Below are positions 45,822 through 60,800 of a stretch of DNA of 64,000 nt, piece after piece. How positions within the stretch are numbered: the first letter of the stretch is position 1; each line of letters opens with the position of its first letter. Both the position numbers and the translations under genes were made by a program. The notes beneath the pieces were generated by a model. The model was given only the letters and a program-made list of their open reading frames with translations. It was not told the origin of the DNA and searched no databases. The stretch covers positions 64,351,573 to 64,415,572 of the forward strand of contig JASEVX010000007.1 in assembly GCA_031761405.1 (NCBI GenBank). Reading direction: 5' to 3'. The stretch comes from Serripes groenlandicus (lineage: Eukaryota; Mollusca; Bivalvia; Cardiida; Cardiidae).

Positions 45822-48800
45822 GTAAGTTGCGCTTTGCAGAATCTTAAAGCTATTTTTTGGTGTCTGATTTGCGTTACGTTTATATTCCAAACATTTAAAG
45901 GTTTAACCTAGCCTTTTACCATTTCTTTGACACATAAATATTTGTGATTTTTGTTATGACTTTTAATTTGAAACTGTCAACGTTTAGTTATGGGTTTTCG
46001 CGAACATTTCCAATAAAAATAATAAGTTCTTTACTTATTATCCTAGTTCCAGGGACACTATTTTACAAGTTCTTTTCTAAGTACTTTAACTAGCAGTGGA
46101 AATCACCGAACGCTCGATATCTTAGGATGATCTTTACGGGTGCAGGACGAAGCGTACCACTGTCTTAGCGTACCACTGCCTTAGCGTACCATTTCAGGAC
46201 GAAGCGTACCACCTATAGATTATATAGTAGTAAATACCTAGTGGGGCGCTCGATAAAAGGTGTGAATAACAACATAACAAGTGTCATTTACATGGTGATA
46301 ATATATAATACGTGTGAATAACTTATTAAATGAAAATATAGTTAGGTTATAAAGAACGAGAAAACATATAGATTCTGTTTTTGAATAAAATATTTATTTT
46401 TGTCATAATTAATTGAAATATGATAAGACATACATTTTTTTCAATCAAACATTTAACAAATAGCACATTTTACATATAGCACATACAAACATTTTATTTT
46501 TGTCATAATTAAATGATAACCTGAAATATGATAAAACATACATACAAACACATTTTTTTCTTCAAACATTTAACAAATAGCACATTTTACATAAAACACA
46601 TACATATATACATATTTTACTCATCTTCGCCGTGGTCTTCCACTCTGGGGATAGGACCATGGCCTATGAGATTGCTACACTCTCTGAGTAACTTCGACGT
46701 TGTAAACCCGTCTTCTTCTTCGTATTGATCCCACAGATCGAACAGACGTCCATGTACTTTTGCGTATTTCTAGCGTTGGTTTCTTGTCACCAGATTTTCG
46801 GATACCAGTCTTACAGTTATGGAGACATCTTGTGCCTCGGATCTCAGAAGTGGGACTAAAACGTAGAACGGGAGGCTGCTGCCGTTCGCTCTTGAGTTGA
46901 GGCCTCTATGCCAACCTGTAAAGATAAAAGTGAACTATTAAATATATATATAATTAAAATGTTGCGCAATTTTTTTAATTTAATTTATCAGTTAAAGAAC
47001 AGAACATATTTAATTTGACTTATACAAAGTACATTCATCTCGTCATACAAAACATATTTACACAAAGTTAAATTTAGGGATACATACCTTCAACGTCATT
47101 GTTCGTTCTCACGGTCTCCCGGAACACGGACCAATGTTCCGGTTGCCAGATGTGGCCCTTCACCTATGTATTTCTTACGTACTGGACTAGGTGAAGGACT
47201 TGTTCGTTGCCCCCCTGGTCAGCGAGTTCGGTTAGATTGTCGAATGCACCCCTCACGTGCTCTGCGGGCAGGAATGGAAGCGCTAATACTTTTCTGATGA
47301 AGGCGTATGTTGACCCCCCTTCTGTGTAGGTAGTACTAAGACCCAGACGCACTACCATGCGATAAATATGCTGGGTCCAGTGGAACACGCAACCTCGGAT
47401 GAGGGTTCTCTGGAAAACCTGGCGGACGGCCTGCCATGCCGCTTAAAAAATACAAAAAACAACGTTAGAACATACATACAAGTCATAATAAATATTTACG
47501 ATTACGGATTTCAACGTAAGAATCAAGCGGACATGTATGTGTGGCAACATGTTTATTTTGTTATAATGGTCATAATTATCCTTAGAAAATGCAGATTTAT
47601 TGTAAGAATCAAGCGGACATGTATGTGTGGCAACATGTTTATTTTGTTATAATGGTCATAATTATCCTAAGAAATTAAGACGAAATTATCATTATTCATA
47701 TAAGTGTGTTGTGTTAAAAAACAAAAGATTTCGACTATATATTCATGAATCCATTATTACCTTGATTTTCACTCGTGTATATTGTATTTGTTATAAAAAT
47801 ATATTTTTTCACAAATAAAACTAGTAGTTTACTTCTCATAATCATACATACCTTGACAGAAGCTTTCAATTTCCCTGCTTTAGTTGGGTCAGCTGGGTGG
47901 TTGTGCGGGATGTTGCTGCTGATATGACTGGTATCGTACTGTTTGATCCAAGCAGGACATCTATTCGTCTTGGTTCGGACGCTACATACCCAGTATATGA
48001 AGCCGGTTATCTTATTTTCACGCTGAAAATACACAAGTTATTATAATTATATGATGACAATAAATATCTTCGTTAATTTTAACTAAAATATAGTTATTCT
48101 GTTTGTTCATTTTTATCCTTAAATAATAAATCTTTCGTCTGTTCATTATATAACATATATTTTTTCAACATTACAGTATTTTACTTCTTCTGTTTTAAAA
48201 TGTATTTACATAATCATGAATATAGATGAGAAGAATACACACCTTCACGTTATAGCTGAATCCGTCGCTGCTGAGTAACATACGACCACCCCCACGTGTA
48301 CCACCAGTCAGAACCTCGTATGTGACCGGACCTTCTGGAATAACGTCTGTACCCGGAGGAGGATCTAACAACTCCCTAAAATAAAGAATTAAAATTAATA
48401 AATATTCATAATTAGGAGCAACAATGAAACATAATAAGATTTCAGTTATATATCGTCAATTGAAATGTATAGACCCCTTGTAACATATTCTCGGTATTGT
48501 TTTAAAGATATGTCATGTTTCACATATATTATACATTATACATATAGACCCCTTGTAACATATTATCGGTATTGTTCCATTATCTCATAAGTATCTACGT
48601 TAATCTATTTTAAAGATATGTCATGTTTCACATATATTATACATTATACATATATAAATCGATCGCGATGATTAAATTACTTAAACTACTTACTCGTCTT
48701 CAATTCGTGGCGGATGTTGGAGGTCGACCTCCACATTGAACGACGTATCTGGGATACGCGACGGCTCCATATGTATCATGGAGTCATTCTCTGTGGGTAG

Positions 48801-51800
48801 TGCTGGTGGAATCAGAAGCTGGGATCTGTCAGCAGCGTAGTCTGTGATGTCAGCAGCATAGTCTGTGATGTCAGCAGCATAGTCTGTGATGTCAGCAGCA
48901 TAGTCTGTGATGTCGGCAGCACAGTCTGTTGTGTTTGTTGTTGCGGTTCTACATTCTAGGCAAGACCAGTCAAGATTGATCTGCCCCTTCTGCAACTGAC
49001 GATACGTTAATAATATAACAAACAAGCAAATAGTGTTTAATATAAAATTAATTAATGAATGAACACATCGTTATTCATTAATTAAGTATAATTATTTAAG
49101 TTGTAATTACGATGAACTCCTTTAACCAAATTAAGATCCCCAAATAGTACAAATTGGTTATTATATACACAGCCAAAGAGTTATCAAAATAGAAATATAA
49201 AACAGAAAGAAAAACACATTTACACAATTACACTGGAATGTAAATAGATAACAGCAACATGTAGTTAAATCATAGACGTATTTTAATTCATAAATATAAA
49301 TAACATAATACACTTTTAACAGTTTAACAAGTAATACATTAATATCATTAAAAAAATATATACATAATACACTTTTAAACAGTTTAACAAACACTTTATT
49401 AATATTAATAAAATTTCACTATATAATCTATATGTGGTACGCTTCGTCCTATAAAGTGGTACGCTTCGTCCTGGTACGGTTAGGCAGTGGTACGCTTCGT
49501 CCGACATTCATCTTTACGACGCCTGTTGTACAGTATTGAGCTTTTTGTCTGTATCACATCTGACAGGCAATTTCATACTCTCAACACTATCGACTCATTT
49601 ATTGTTATACATTCATTACATGAAAGTGAGTGTAAGAAATGACAACTCTTTGAAGGAGAATGTTTCATACTTAGAAGTTTCATCCTCAACAAATATCTTA
49701 CTTAGATAATTTTTTATGGGAAACTTACTAACAACTAATTTCAGAGCTAGACATAAAATCATAGCCTCACAATAACACAGGATGTATCCCCTGACCCAAG
49801 ACAGATGGAATATTGGTTTGGCATTATTCATACGCCTGAGTCATATCTAAGTCCACAGCACTTGTGTTGACAGATTTATTGAGCATTTTTATGCCCGAAA
49901 AATGTTTTCGTACGCCCAAAATGGACAGGGGAATTGTCCAAGAACGTCCATGAATTAAGGGTATGCCAGAACTCATAACAACTGTCATATATACTTCCGT
50001 TTGAAATTGTGTGTAATTATTCTGCAGGCAATGTGCATTGTGTTTCAGTGCAACAAATCAGCTGCGTATATGCGTAAAAACTCAATTAAAATTGTTGAAT
50101 TTTATATCAATTTAATTTCAAATCGGCGCATAACAAAACTCATTAAAATTTTGGGATACTCAATTCACTTTTCAAGACCTGCATATCGTATTATTGTGTC
50201 CAAAACAAAATTTAATTCAATCAATATTGACTGCGTATTGACAACTTTCTTCTATGTAAAAAAAATACTAGTATCGGCTACGAAACAGCCTAATGTTTTC
50301 TGGGTACAAAGCAGCCAATCTTTTCAGTTACGAAACAACTTTAGAAGGCATGTTTGATTAAAAAACTTTTAAAGAATTGTTTACCAACATTAGGAAATGC
50401 TACATTGCAAGCTTTACTAATATTGCCTCAGGAACAGCAGAGTTATGTCCCTTGAACTTTTATAAATTCTGTACTCAATAACTAATACACCTGAGTGAAT
50501 AGAATTTCAGTATCATGGCACTCATGCATGACGCTTTCTATACACATAACTATACCATAAGTATTAATTGTATTTGGACTTGCCATGACAACATCCAATC
50601 AGAAATCATCTGCTCAAAATGCATGTGCACATGTGGGTTGAGTTAAAAAACTACTCTTGCCCAGTCTGTTCTATGTCCTCTTCATGTTCACAACAGATTA
50701 CCTACAGTCTTCACCAGGGTGCAGCACCGTGCTTACAGACAAGGTTTGCACAGTGGAAGCTCAATCTAAGTAAGTTATCTGGTCAATTGTAGCTTGTCTA
50801 AATATATACAACCAACATGATAAAACCTTTTTTGCTCAGGAAAAAATCTTAATCACCAGGCCACAGTTTGATTTGACAGGTTAACATTTTAAATGATTTA
50901 GTCAAATCTGATTTGGCATTAACCCTTTCCCACATACAGACACTTTCTGACACCTCTGAAGCAGACTACATCTGAAAACATAATGAGCAATTTCACCTTG
51001 GAGATTTTTCACATTTTTGCAAATATGTTTTCGAAGTCGTCTGCTGCAGATTTGTTGTATGCGGGAAAGGGTTAACTTGTCCATGGACATTTTGGTAAGA
51101 TTTGTGCTGTTCATTACATTATCCAATTATTTGTATATTTTTCAGATGTTGAACTTGAGTCCGAAAATTCCCTTTCATCAAGCCCTAGACCTGCTCGAAA
51201 GAATATAACTTTAAAATTAAAATCAGAAAAAACATCAACGTCTACATCAGGAAGCAGAGGCCGTCCTAGAAAACAAGGCAAGTCATCTAAGAAAGAAGAT
51301 TCAGACCATTATCCTCCAGGTACTTGTATGAAGGAAAACTGTTTACCTGATAGTGATAGCAGAGGACTAGCTAAGGGGGAGTAAACTGGTCTTTTCCCAG
51401 CAATACCTGTCTTATTACTGAACCAAACCCTATTGTGTGGGTACTCAAAAAATCAGCTCACTGAGACCATTCTTTTGAGTACCCACAGCATAGGGTTTGA
51501 GTGTCATACAAGGATTTTAGAATATGAACAATTTCCATTAGCTAGACCTCTGTGATAGGACACTTATATTTTGTATAGTCATTTGCTGTGAAAAAAAATG
51601 AGGAAATTGCAACTGTATATACATGTATATTCATATGATGATCTGATCTTATCAAATTTGTCAAGCAATGATACATGTAGCTTGGTAACAACTTAGGCAA
51701 TATTCAGGGGTCATGAGTTTGAACCCCCTACTTGGCCACTAATTATTTTTAATGACTGATAAAAGTAATTGTGGTACTGGTCAACTGGATGCCATGAAAT

Positions 51801-54800
51801 AACTTATAAATACCATTGAATACAATATTAAACTCAAATCAATCGTTCAATTCTTATTACATTTGTAGAAAGCTAAGATGCTCATGTGTAGAAACATTCT
51901 AATCAGAGCCTGAAGATTTAAGCTCACCTGAGCACAAAGTACTCGTGGTGAGCTATTGTAATAGCCTGATGTTCTTCATCCGGAAGTCCGTTGTCCACTT
52001 TTTCTTTAAATTTCATCTCCTAAACGGCTGTTTGGATTTTAACTAAACTTGGTAGGATCTTTGGTTGAGCCTCTTCCAAAGTTGTTCAAAGAAATTAATT
52101 CCATGAAATACTCTGGTTGCCATAGCAACTGAAAGGAAAACTTTAAACAACTTTGAAAATCTTCTTGTCTGCAGCCAAAGCTAGAGCTTAGATATTTAGT
52201 GTGTAACATTGTCTAATGGTCTTCTACTAAGTTCAAATAAGACCTCTGAGATCAGAAGTGGCCCTGCCTCGGGGATCAGCTGTTTTACAAAGAGATACAT
52301 AGGCACAAACTTCTATGTAGAACTTTGGTTGGTACAGCAAGAAAAAGGGATGAATGCCAATACACCAATATTCTTCTTGTCCAAAAGAATTTGAAAATGA
52401 TTATGGCACAAATGTTCATTGGGTGGCCCTCTATCAAGATTGTTTAAATTATTTTGATCAATCGAAAAACGAAACATGATGGGGTGAGGGAGCTTGTTTT
52501 CATAAGTTTGGGCCTGATTTGAAAATAATTTGGCACAAATGTTCATTGGGTGACCCTATACCAAGATTGTTAAAATTATTTCTATCTGCTGAAAAACATG
52601 GCCAACAGGGGTGCGTTGCTCATTCGCCTTATATGCATAAATTGAGAACATTGAAATCTATTGAAGTTCTATTAAATCAGTTGGCGATATAAGACCATAA
52701 TGGTCTTCTTGTTTTTGTGGAATTATTTGATACTTTTTGCTTTTATCAGCTTTATTAGAATGCCTAAATACAAATGTCTTTTACTTAAAATGCAATTTCA
52801 TTTACAGTGTCCACTCCTTGCAGTTTTTTCCAGACTCTTGATTAATTTTTACAAGACATTAATATGGCAGTTACCCGCTTGCTACTTTTCCAAACCATTT
52901 TTCCATTTTCACAACATTTTTGTATATCCTCTGCATAGTCCATAAGGAGCACCATACATCGGAAGCAGAGAAAGGGTTAAATTTAATGACATTTTGCCAT
53001 CGTTTATATTTATATTTACAGAGGAAGACATCCTTGAGACTCCCATATTTAAAGTAATGGAGCCTGGAGAACCTTTACATAACAACAAAAAACTACACTG
53101 GGATCATAAGGTAAATGTTATTATGGTGTATACAGAGGACTAGATAAGAGGGAGTGAACAGGTCTTTTCCCCACAATATTTCTCTTATTACTCGTCAAAA
53201 TCCTATGTTGTGGGTACTCAAAAGAATCGTCTCTTTGAGACGATTCTTTTGAGTACCCACAACACAGGGTTTGAATGTCAAATAAGGATTTTAGAACATA
53301 AAAAATGTCCCTTATCTAGAGCTCTGTATACTTGTCGCCCACCAAAGGCGGATTGGATATTGGCTTCGCCTTGTACATCATTCTATCCATACATCCGAAG
53401 CCATATCTAAGGCATGGTTGGATGGATTTGATTAAAACAATTCTGAAATGTAAACCATCATAGGTTAATGTCAGACAGCAAGTTTCACTAAGATTACTTC
53501 AAAAACATGGGAGTTATGAATGTCATTTGGAAGTTATATTATATATGTACTGTTTATCATTGTTTATATCACAATTACATTATACCTTGTGAACACTCAT
53601 ATGGCCACATTGAACATCCAAGCTTTTTGAAAGTTCATTCATCTTCATCAAATCTCGTTCAAATTATAAACTGGCTCATGCAGGGTCAACAACTAGGTCA
53701 GTAGGTCAAATTTGAGAAAAAACCTTATGAACACTCTAGAAGTCTTATTCATCATCAAATCATCATAAGGGGTTCATCAGCATATTCATTTCCATCATAT
53801 CTTAGTCATTTTCAAATCTTGGTCATATGGGATCAATAACTTGGTCATTAGGTCAAATTTTATAAGAAAAAGACTAATGAACACATTTAGGCCCCATATT
53901 TCATCCAATATTCATGAAAACCCAAGTCCGGTTTGAAACTGGGTCAAATGGGGTCGACTAATAGACCAAATTTAAAACAAAACAAAACTTGTGAATACGC
54001 TAGAAGCAACATTTTTCATCCAATCTTCATCAATATTCACTTCAATCAAATCCCAGTCTGGATCGGAACTGAGTCATGTGGATTTAAAAACTAGGTCAAA
54101 TTTTAGAAAAACCTTTTGAATTCATTAGAGGCAACATTATTTATTCAATGTTTATGCAAACTGAAAACTGATCAGAAAATTCATCCAAATCAAATCCCAC
54201 GTCAGGTTCAAAACTGGGTCAATAGGGGAAAAAATTAGGTCAATAAGTCAAATTTAGAAAAACATTTTGAACACTCTAGTTACCAAGGTGGTCCAAACTT
54301 TTCTTTTACATTTTTTTTCTTCCGGGGGAATCTCAATTCAATAAATACAATTGTGTACTTTTGAGTTTTACAACAATTCTGTTTCATGGCAATATATATT
54401 TTATTAACAGAAATACTAGGAACTTCATCTTGCAACACAGATTAGTACTTCTTATAATCAAGGTTGTTTGAGTACTTATCCTTTGTTTCAACTGTATCAA
54501 AGTGTTGTTAGCCACTTAAAATTCTAAACCAATGACATGCTGTTGTTAAACAGTACTTATTCACAAGAATTTATTTTTAATATTATTGTTGATATTTTCA
54601 AAGACACTAATTCAAAGTGATATAAGTATATTTCGTTAATTCTTCTGAAGATGTTTGATGTCTTCTGAGGTTGAGATATCTTAAATAACTTAAGTTAAAT
54701 TGGTTTTGTATTTAACGGAAAGTTAGAGACAACTTTGAAACCATTTAAGTAAAAAATATGGGAAATCACTACATCAATCATTGAAATGAAAGTATAATTA

Positions 54801-57800
54801 TTGAATAGAGTAGAAAAAGTTGTGGCAAAAGTGAAAATTACTCATTATGAGTTATATTTTGAAATTTCTCTTGTGGCAGATATGCGAAGGGGTTAATGCA
54901 AGACTTTGTTCAAATCATGTTCTCTTTCATCTCGAGTTTTGCTGTTATGCTAACTGATAATTATTTTTGCAGGTCAATCTGCTAGGAGAGAAGGTGGTTG
55001 ATCCTCTCATTCACTGTTGTGAAAAGTGTTTATTACCCATTCTTATTTATGGGAGAATGGTAAGTGATTTTATATATATTATATATTAATATTTTTTTTA
55101 TATCACAATTACAATGTGCACACTTAACTTTAAAAGTTGTTCATAAAATGTAATTCCAGCTGAACTTTGGTAGCTGTGGCATCAGATGGAGAGAAAGATG
55201 CCAAAACTTGAGTTTGAAAATTATTTTGCACAAACTTTATGTGTCTTCTTCCAAGATTGTTATGATCCATTGAAAAAACATGGCCTACTGGACTAATTAC
55301 AACAAAACTTCACAGGAATGATCCTTTGGTGGTCCTCCTATAAGATTGTTCAAAGATTTAAATTCTATAAAGAGCTTGGGTTGCTATGGCGTCTGTAATG
55401 GGGAAAAATGCCCATTAATTCTTCTCCTCTGATTCTGCTTGTGGGATTCCAGTAAACTTTTTATAGAAAAGTTTCTTTGGTGACCCTTTACTAACAAAAA
55501 TTGTTCAAGCCATATTGATTCATTGAAAAACATGGCGACCAGGCGGTTTCGGAAAAGGGGCAAAACGACAACTTTTTAAAATTCGTTTCTTATGAAATGT
55601 GCTTATTTCTTAATTGAAGAAAATGTGTAGACGTGTTCCTTCAGTGACCCTCTTCATATATTTTTCAAGCCATAAATGATAATGATTGATTGAAAGACAT
55701 TATTTTACGTAGCATCAGAAAAGGGGTAAAATTATAATTTAGTTTCAAATGGCATCTCCTTCTTATCAACTATACCAATTCCTGCCAAACTTATAGAAAT
55801 GTTCCTACAAGTTTGAAGGATGTAAATACTATGCAGAACTTTGATGGCTGCGACATCAGAAAGGGAAAAAAAAGCCATAAATTTAAAATTCTTCTACTCT
55901 TGATTTGCCTGTCCGATTCAAAGATAACTTGGTAGAAATGTTCCTTGAGTGACCCTCTACAAAAACTGCAAGCCATATTGATTGATTGAAAAACATGGCG
56001 ACCAGATGACATCAGAAAAGGGGCAAAATGAAAAAACTTTCAAATTTCATTCTTATTAAAGTTTTCCTCTGATTTCAAGATAGTTTAACAGAAATGTTCC
56101 TTTAGTGACATTGTACAAATTAAATTGTTCAAGTCATATTGATTGGTTGAAAAAGATAGCCACCGGGCGGCATCAAAAATGGGGTAAAATGACATTTTGG
56201 CTTTCAAATTGTGCAAAGATTTGATGCCTTTTAATAAATGTCCTTTACTGTTTAGCTGTTTCATTTGCAGTTAATTCCCACTCTTGATCAAATTTGCACC
56301 TTTAATTGCAGTAGCATTTGTTATTAAACTTTCTGGTGATTGATTAGGGCCATCTTTTTCCTATTGTTTTATGTCCCATACTCAGATGTGTATAATATCC
56401 CTTTCCCACATATAACAAATTTGCACCAAATGACTGAACATATTCTAAATGAAAAAATATAATTATTGAATATAGTTGAAAAAATTGTGTCAAAAAGATG
56501 AAATCGCTCATTATGACCCAATTTCTTCTTTCGCCATAGTGTTTTCAGCTGCAGAGGCATCATGAAGTCTGCATGAGGGAAAGGGTTAACCTTTTGTTTT
56601 GGTTTGTACAAAGCTGAACAATGTCTGTTAACATAAACTTATCCCACAGCATTATAACAGGTTATATTTGAAAAAAATTAATTTGGAATTTAAAGGAAAG
56701 CATTGTTCTAAAAGAAGGAAGTGTACATTTTCAATCATTTTAAAAATGTCAAACTCAGATGTACTTTAGAATACATGTATGTAATTTCCTTGATATTGTG
56801 TACACATGAGAATTTGTTTTTTCCAGATACAATGTAAGCATGTGTTTTGTTTTACATGCGCCAAGAAGACAGAGAAAAAGTGTCCAAGGTAAGACCTTAT
56901 CTTTTCAGCACATCTGAGCTTTTGTGATCAAGTCAAGTCAATATATTTATTGATGATAAAGGCCTCTGGCCCAAAATATTTTGTTATACATTCATATAAC
57001 ATGTTGTGTCCCCTATGGTGTTATATGAATATCCAAATTTATATAAAGGACGTGATATACAAAAATACAAATATTCTTTAGAGTCGTCTCAGAATCAGAG
57101 CATATAAGAAAAGTCGTCCAAAGATGTTCCCTTTTTCTACCAACTTAAAAGAAATTGCTCACACACAAGCTGATATTCACAATCAATTACCTCTTTGTTG
57201 GTAATTGACTGACAATATACGCATATTCTCCTTTCTATAGGAATGTTGGTATGTCTACCAATTTCAATACCCAACCTATGGTTAAAACATCTAAATTTAG
57301 AAAAAGCTCTTTTATATTTATATGTTAGATCTAATACTAAGTATTTTTCAACATGAAGCATGATTTAAAATTCTTATAGTGGTGACATCGACTAGATAAA
57401 TTAATATCACTATGCCAATCCTGCTAAAAATAAACAATGATCACTCATTGCCCGTCTAATAAATTTTCTTTGTTGAATTTGCAGGTCCAATTTTACGTTG
57501 GGTGACCCTCTTTCAAACACATGTTCCCTCGCATTGCCTCTTGTGCAAGTTCATGTTTTACCTATCTAGGTCAAAGGTCAAGGTGACAGTGACTATAACT
57601 TGTCTTTACAAAACCACATCATAGCTCTAGCCACTTTATTTCTTATGTGATTCATATGAAACTTTTATCATTTAGTCACAAGCATTGCTTTCTGTAAAAA
57701 GTTTGCCTTCCATCGACCTCAGACAAAGGTCAAGGTCACATATACTTTAATATGTTTGTATAAAATGACTTTATCAATCTAGTTCTTTCAATTGTTGGTG

Positions 57801-60800
57801 GAATTCCTTCTTGTCCCATACACAGGTACAGTTGTAAGAGCTTGGAGGGGCTTGTGTTTTACTGAGCTAGGTCAAAGATCAAGGTGACAATGACTTTGAT
57901 ATGTATGAAAAGACATGATCTCTCTTGCACTTTCATTTGAAGACAGAACTCCTACATGATACTTCATACACTGGTTTATTGTCAAAAACTGAGCAGACTA
58001 TTAATTCACTGATGTTGGTTAAAGGTCAAGGTCTCAGTGACTAAAATACATGTGAACCCCCCCCACCCCAAAAAATGTTTAGTAAATATCTCTTTTTCCA
58101 TGCCATTTTCACATGACCTATGCAAATTTATTCAAATTTACAAAAATTCTCTAAAAACCCCAACAGCCAATCAGATGCATGAAACCATAACCCCATCACT
58201 GTGGTATCCCGATTGGCATTATCTATCAGATTACACGATTGTCAAATTGAATTGGATCGGTAATCTTGTTTAAGTGACTATCCTAAAGGTTTACAGATGA
58301 TTCAGTTCTCGTAAACAAAGTGACATGTAGTGTAGGTTGTTTTGCATTATATGGCTATAGTGAAAACTTAAAAATGTTCTTCTCCAAAAGTATGTCTCAT
58401 TTCCAAATAAATTTGTAGAAATGTTCCTTGGGTGACCCACTTTCAGATTCCTTCAAGCCAAGTAGATTATTCAAAAAATGTAGCCTCAGTTAGGCGGGGC
58501 TGTTTTGCCTTAGTTCCAGGAAAAAATGTCGGGGGAAGGAACAACAAACAAATTTTAGGGTACCACCTATCAAATTTTAATACTTTTTTGGGCACCAACT
58601 TTAATTTTTAATTAAAAAATACCCTTCAACTACCAAATAATAATAACTTGTCTTTCCTCCCACTCTAGACATTTTTTCCTGGCACAGCCCTTATATGGCT
58701 ATAATGAAAACTTATAAAATCTTCTTCTCTGAAAGTATCTCTTGGATTCCTTCAAGCCATGTTGATTGGTTGAAAAATATTGCCGCCAGGGGGCGGGGAT
58801 GTTTTGCCTAATATGGCTATTGGGTTATTTTGTAGAAATGTTACTTGGGTGACCCACTATCAGATATCTTCAAGCAAAGTAGATTGGAGCACTGGATTGC
58901 ATTATTGGGCTATATAGTAAAAACTTTAAAAATCTTCTTCTTCGAAAAATTATTAAAATACCAAATAAATTTGTAGAAATGTTCCTTGGGTGACCGACCC
59001 TTTATCAGGTTCCTTCAAGCCATGTTGATTGGTTGAAAAACATGGCTGCCAGGGGGCCGGATGTTTTGCCTTATATGGCTAATCTTCTTCGCCAAAAGCA
59101 TCTGGCCAATTTCCAAATAATTTTGCAGAAATGTTCCTTGGGTTACCCTATATCAGATTCCTTCAAGCTTTGTTGATTGGTAAGAAACATAGCAGCTGTT
59201 TTGCCAAATATGGCTATAGTAATAAAATCTATAAAAAATCTTCTCCCAAAGTATCTGGCCTATTTCAAGATAATTTTGTAGAAATGTTCCTTGTGTTGAC
59301 CCTCTACAAGAAAACTTCAAGTCATGTTGATTGATAAAATAAACATGTATAAGTTATTGTGGTTTGTAATGTATGACAAAGCAAATTGCATAACTCAGGT
59401 GAGCGATCCAGGCCCATCATGGTCCTCTTGTTTCTTAAGCCACAATGTTTTTAAAAATTGTCTGCTGTAGATGCATCTGTAAGTGGAAAAGTGTTGAGAA
59501 TGTGAAAAAACGACATATAAAAAAATTGTGATAACCATTTTCTATAAACAGAAGCTTTCTGACACCTCTGCAGCAGATGGCCTTTGAAAACGTTGTGGCC
59601 AAAGAAGTATTGCTCATAATGAGCCATCTCGCTTTTTGCTACAATGTTTTGAACTCCATTCATTAATTATACTTTCCTTTATAAAAGTTTCCATTTGTTC
59701 ACATATATATGTTTTCAAAGTAGTCTGCTGCAGATTTGTTGCATGTGGGAAATGTTAACCCTTTCCCTCATACGACAATTCTGCAGCTGACGACTGTATT
59801 GAGCATTTTCTTCTTTTGTCACAATGTTTTCAAAAAGCTGTCTATTGCAGAGGCGTCAGAAAGTGTCTATATGAGGGAAAGAGTTAAGAAGGTAATGTTT
59901 GCTAATGAGGCATCTGCATGTTGGAAAGGATAAAACAATTCTGTTAATTATTTGTGGAAACATGAATAGATTATTCGGATCATTGTACTTTAAAATAGGT
60001 AGATACATAAATACTTGTATAGATTTTTTTAAGTAATCTGTCTTAATTGAAGGGTGTTTACAGTCATATTGGTTGGTGGTCATAGTTTAACTGAATTGAA
60101 TGAACATTCAAAACGGTACTATTTTTAAATGCAGGGGTTTCGATTAGTCTATTCAACTGTTTGTCGTTGATTAATTTCATATTAATTTCTTTTTATAGAT
60201 GTGGGGATCCAGTTCAAAGAATAGAACAATCTGCATTGGGAACGGTGTTTCTATGTACATATGGTGGTTCGAAGCATGGTGGTAATGGTTGCCGTCGTAC
60301 ATATCTGTCACAGAGAGACCTTAATGCACATATTGGTCACAGACATTTAAAACATGAGATGGTTGAACAGACATCAAAAGCCACTACATCAACAACCCAG
60401 CGACCTACTGGAATTGTCTCTCAAGCTAAAAGTGCTCCGCAACCCCAACAGCAACCACCAGCACAAACAATGCCAAACCCTCAACAGTTACTGGAACAAT
60501 TTACAGCGGCTGTACGACAAGCAACAGCCAATGTGGCAGCAATGCCACAGAGGTCTTCACAGGAGGAGGCTTATCAGCAGGGTCCAATGCCTCACATGCA
60601 ACATCACCCACCACTATCATCCCATCAACAAATGATGCCTCATTCATACCCGGGACCTGTAATGCAGAGCATGCCACCTATGTCTGTATCTCAGCCAACC
60701 ATGGCTCAGTCAACACTCGCAACATCAGTGCAGTCAGAGAATTATGCATCAAACATTCCTGTGTTAGGAAACAGAATTAAGACATTAATCAGTGTCCCTA

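Larger units (their letters stand above)
46139..49509 (-). mobile_element. Mutator-like element (MULE), 3.37 kb, in CBLL1 intron 1
   Basis: The ends are ~85-bp imperfect inverted repeats built from GGACGAAGCGTACCACTG and CTTAGCGTACCACTGCC motifs, with CTATAGATTATATAGT at the inner edge. Between them lies a minus-strand, intron-bearing gene with a FLYWCH finger and MULE transposase C-terminal sequences. Several internal regions are locally duplicated (46.40-46.60, 47.51-47.67, 48.48-48.66 and 49.30-49.40 kb). It lies antisense to CBLL1. Confidence 0.82.
46130..49518. other. 9-bp target-site duplication flanking the MULE
   Basis: ATCTTTACG occurs at 46130-46138 and 49510-49518, immediately outside the inverted repeats. 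Nine-base duplications are characteristic of Mutator-like elements. Confidence 0.75.

Noticed and set aside
50001..50357. 118-aa plus-strand frame in CBLL1 intron 1
   Set aside because: No domain, AT-driven residue usage, and no splice or promoter signals.
60161..60198. CBLL1 start at the in-frame ATG before exon 6
   Set aside because: It lies in the intron, upstream of the TTTTTATAG acceptor. Upstream exons supply the rest of the RING in phase.
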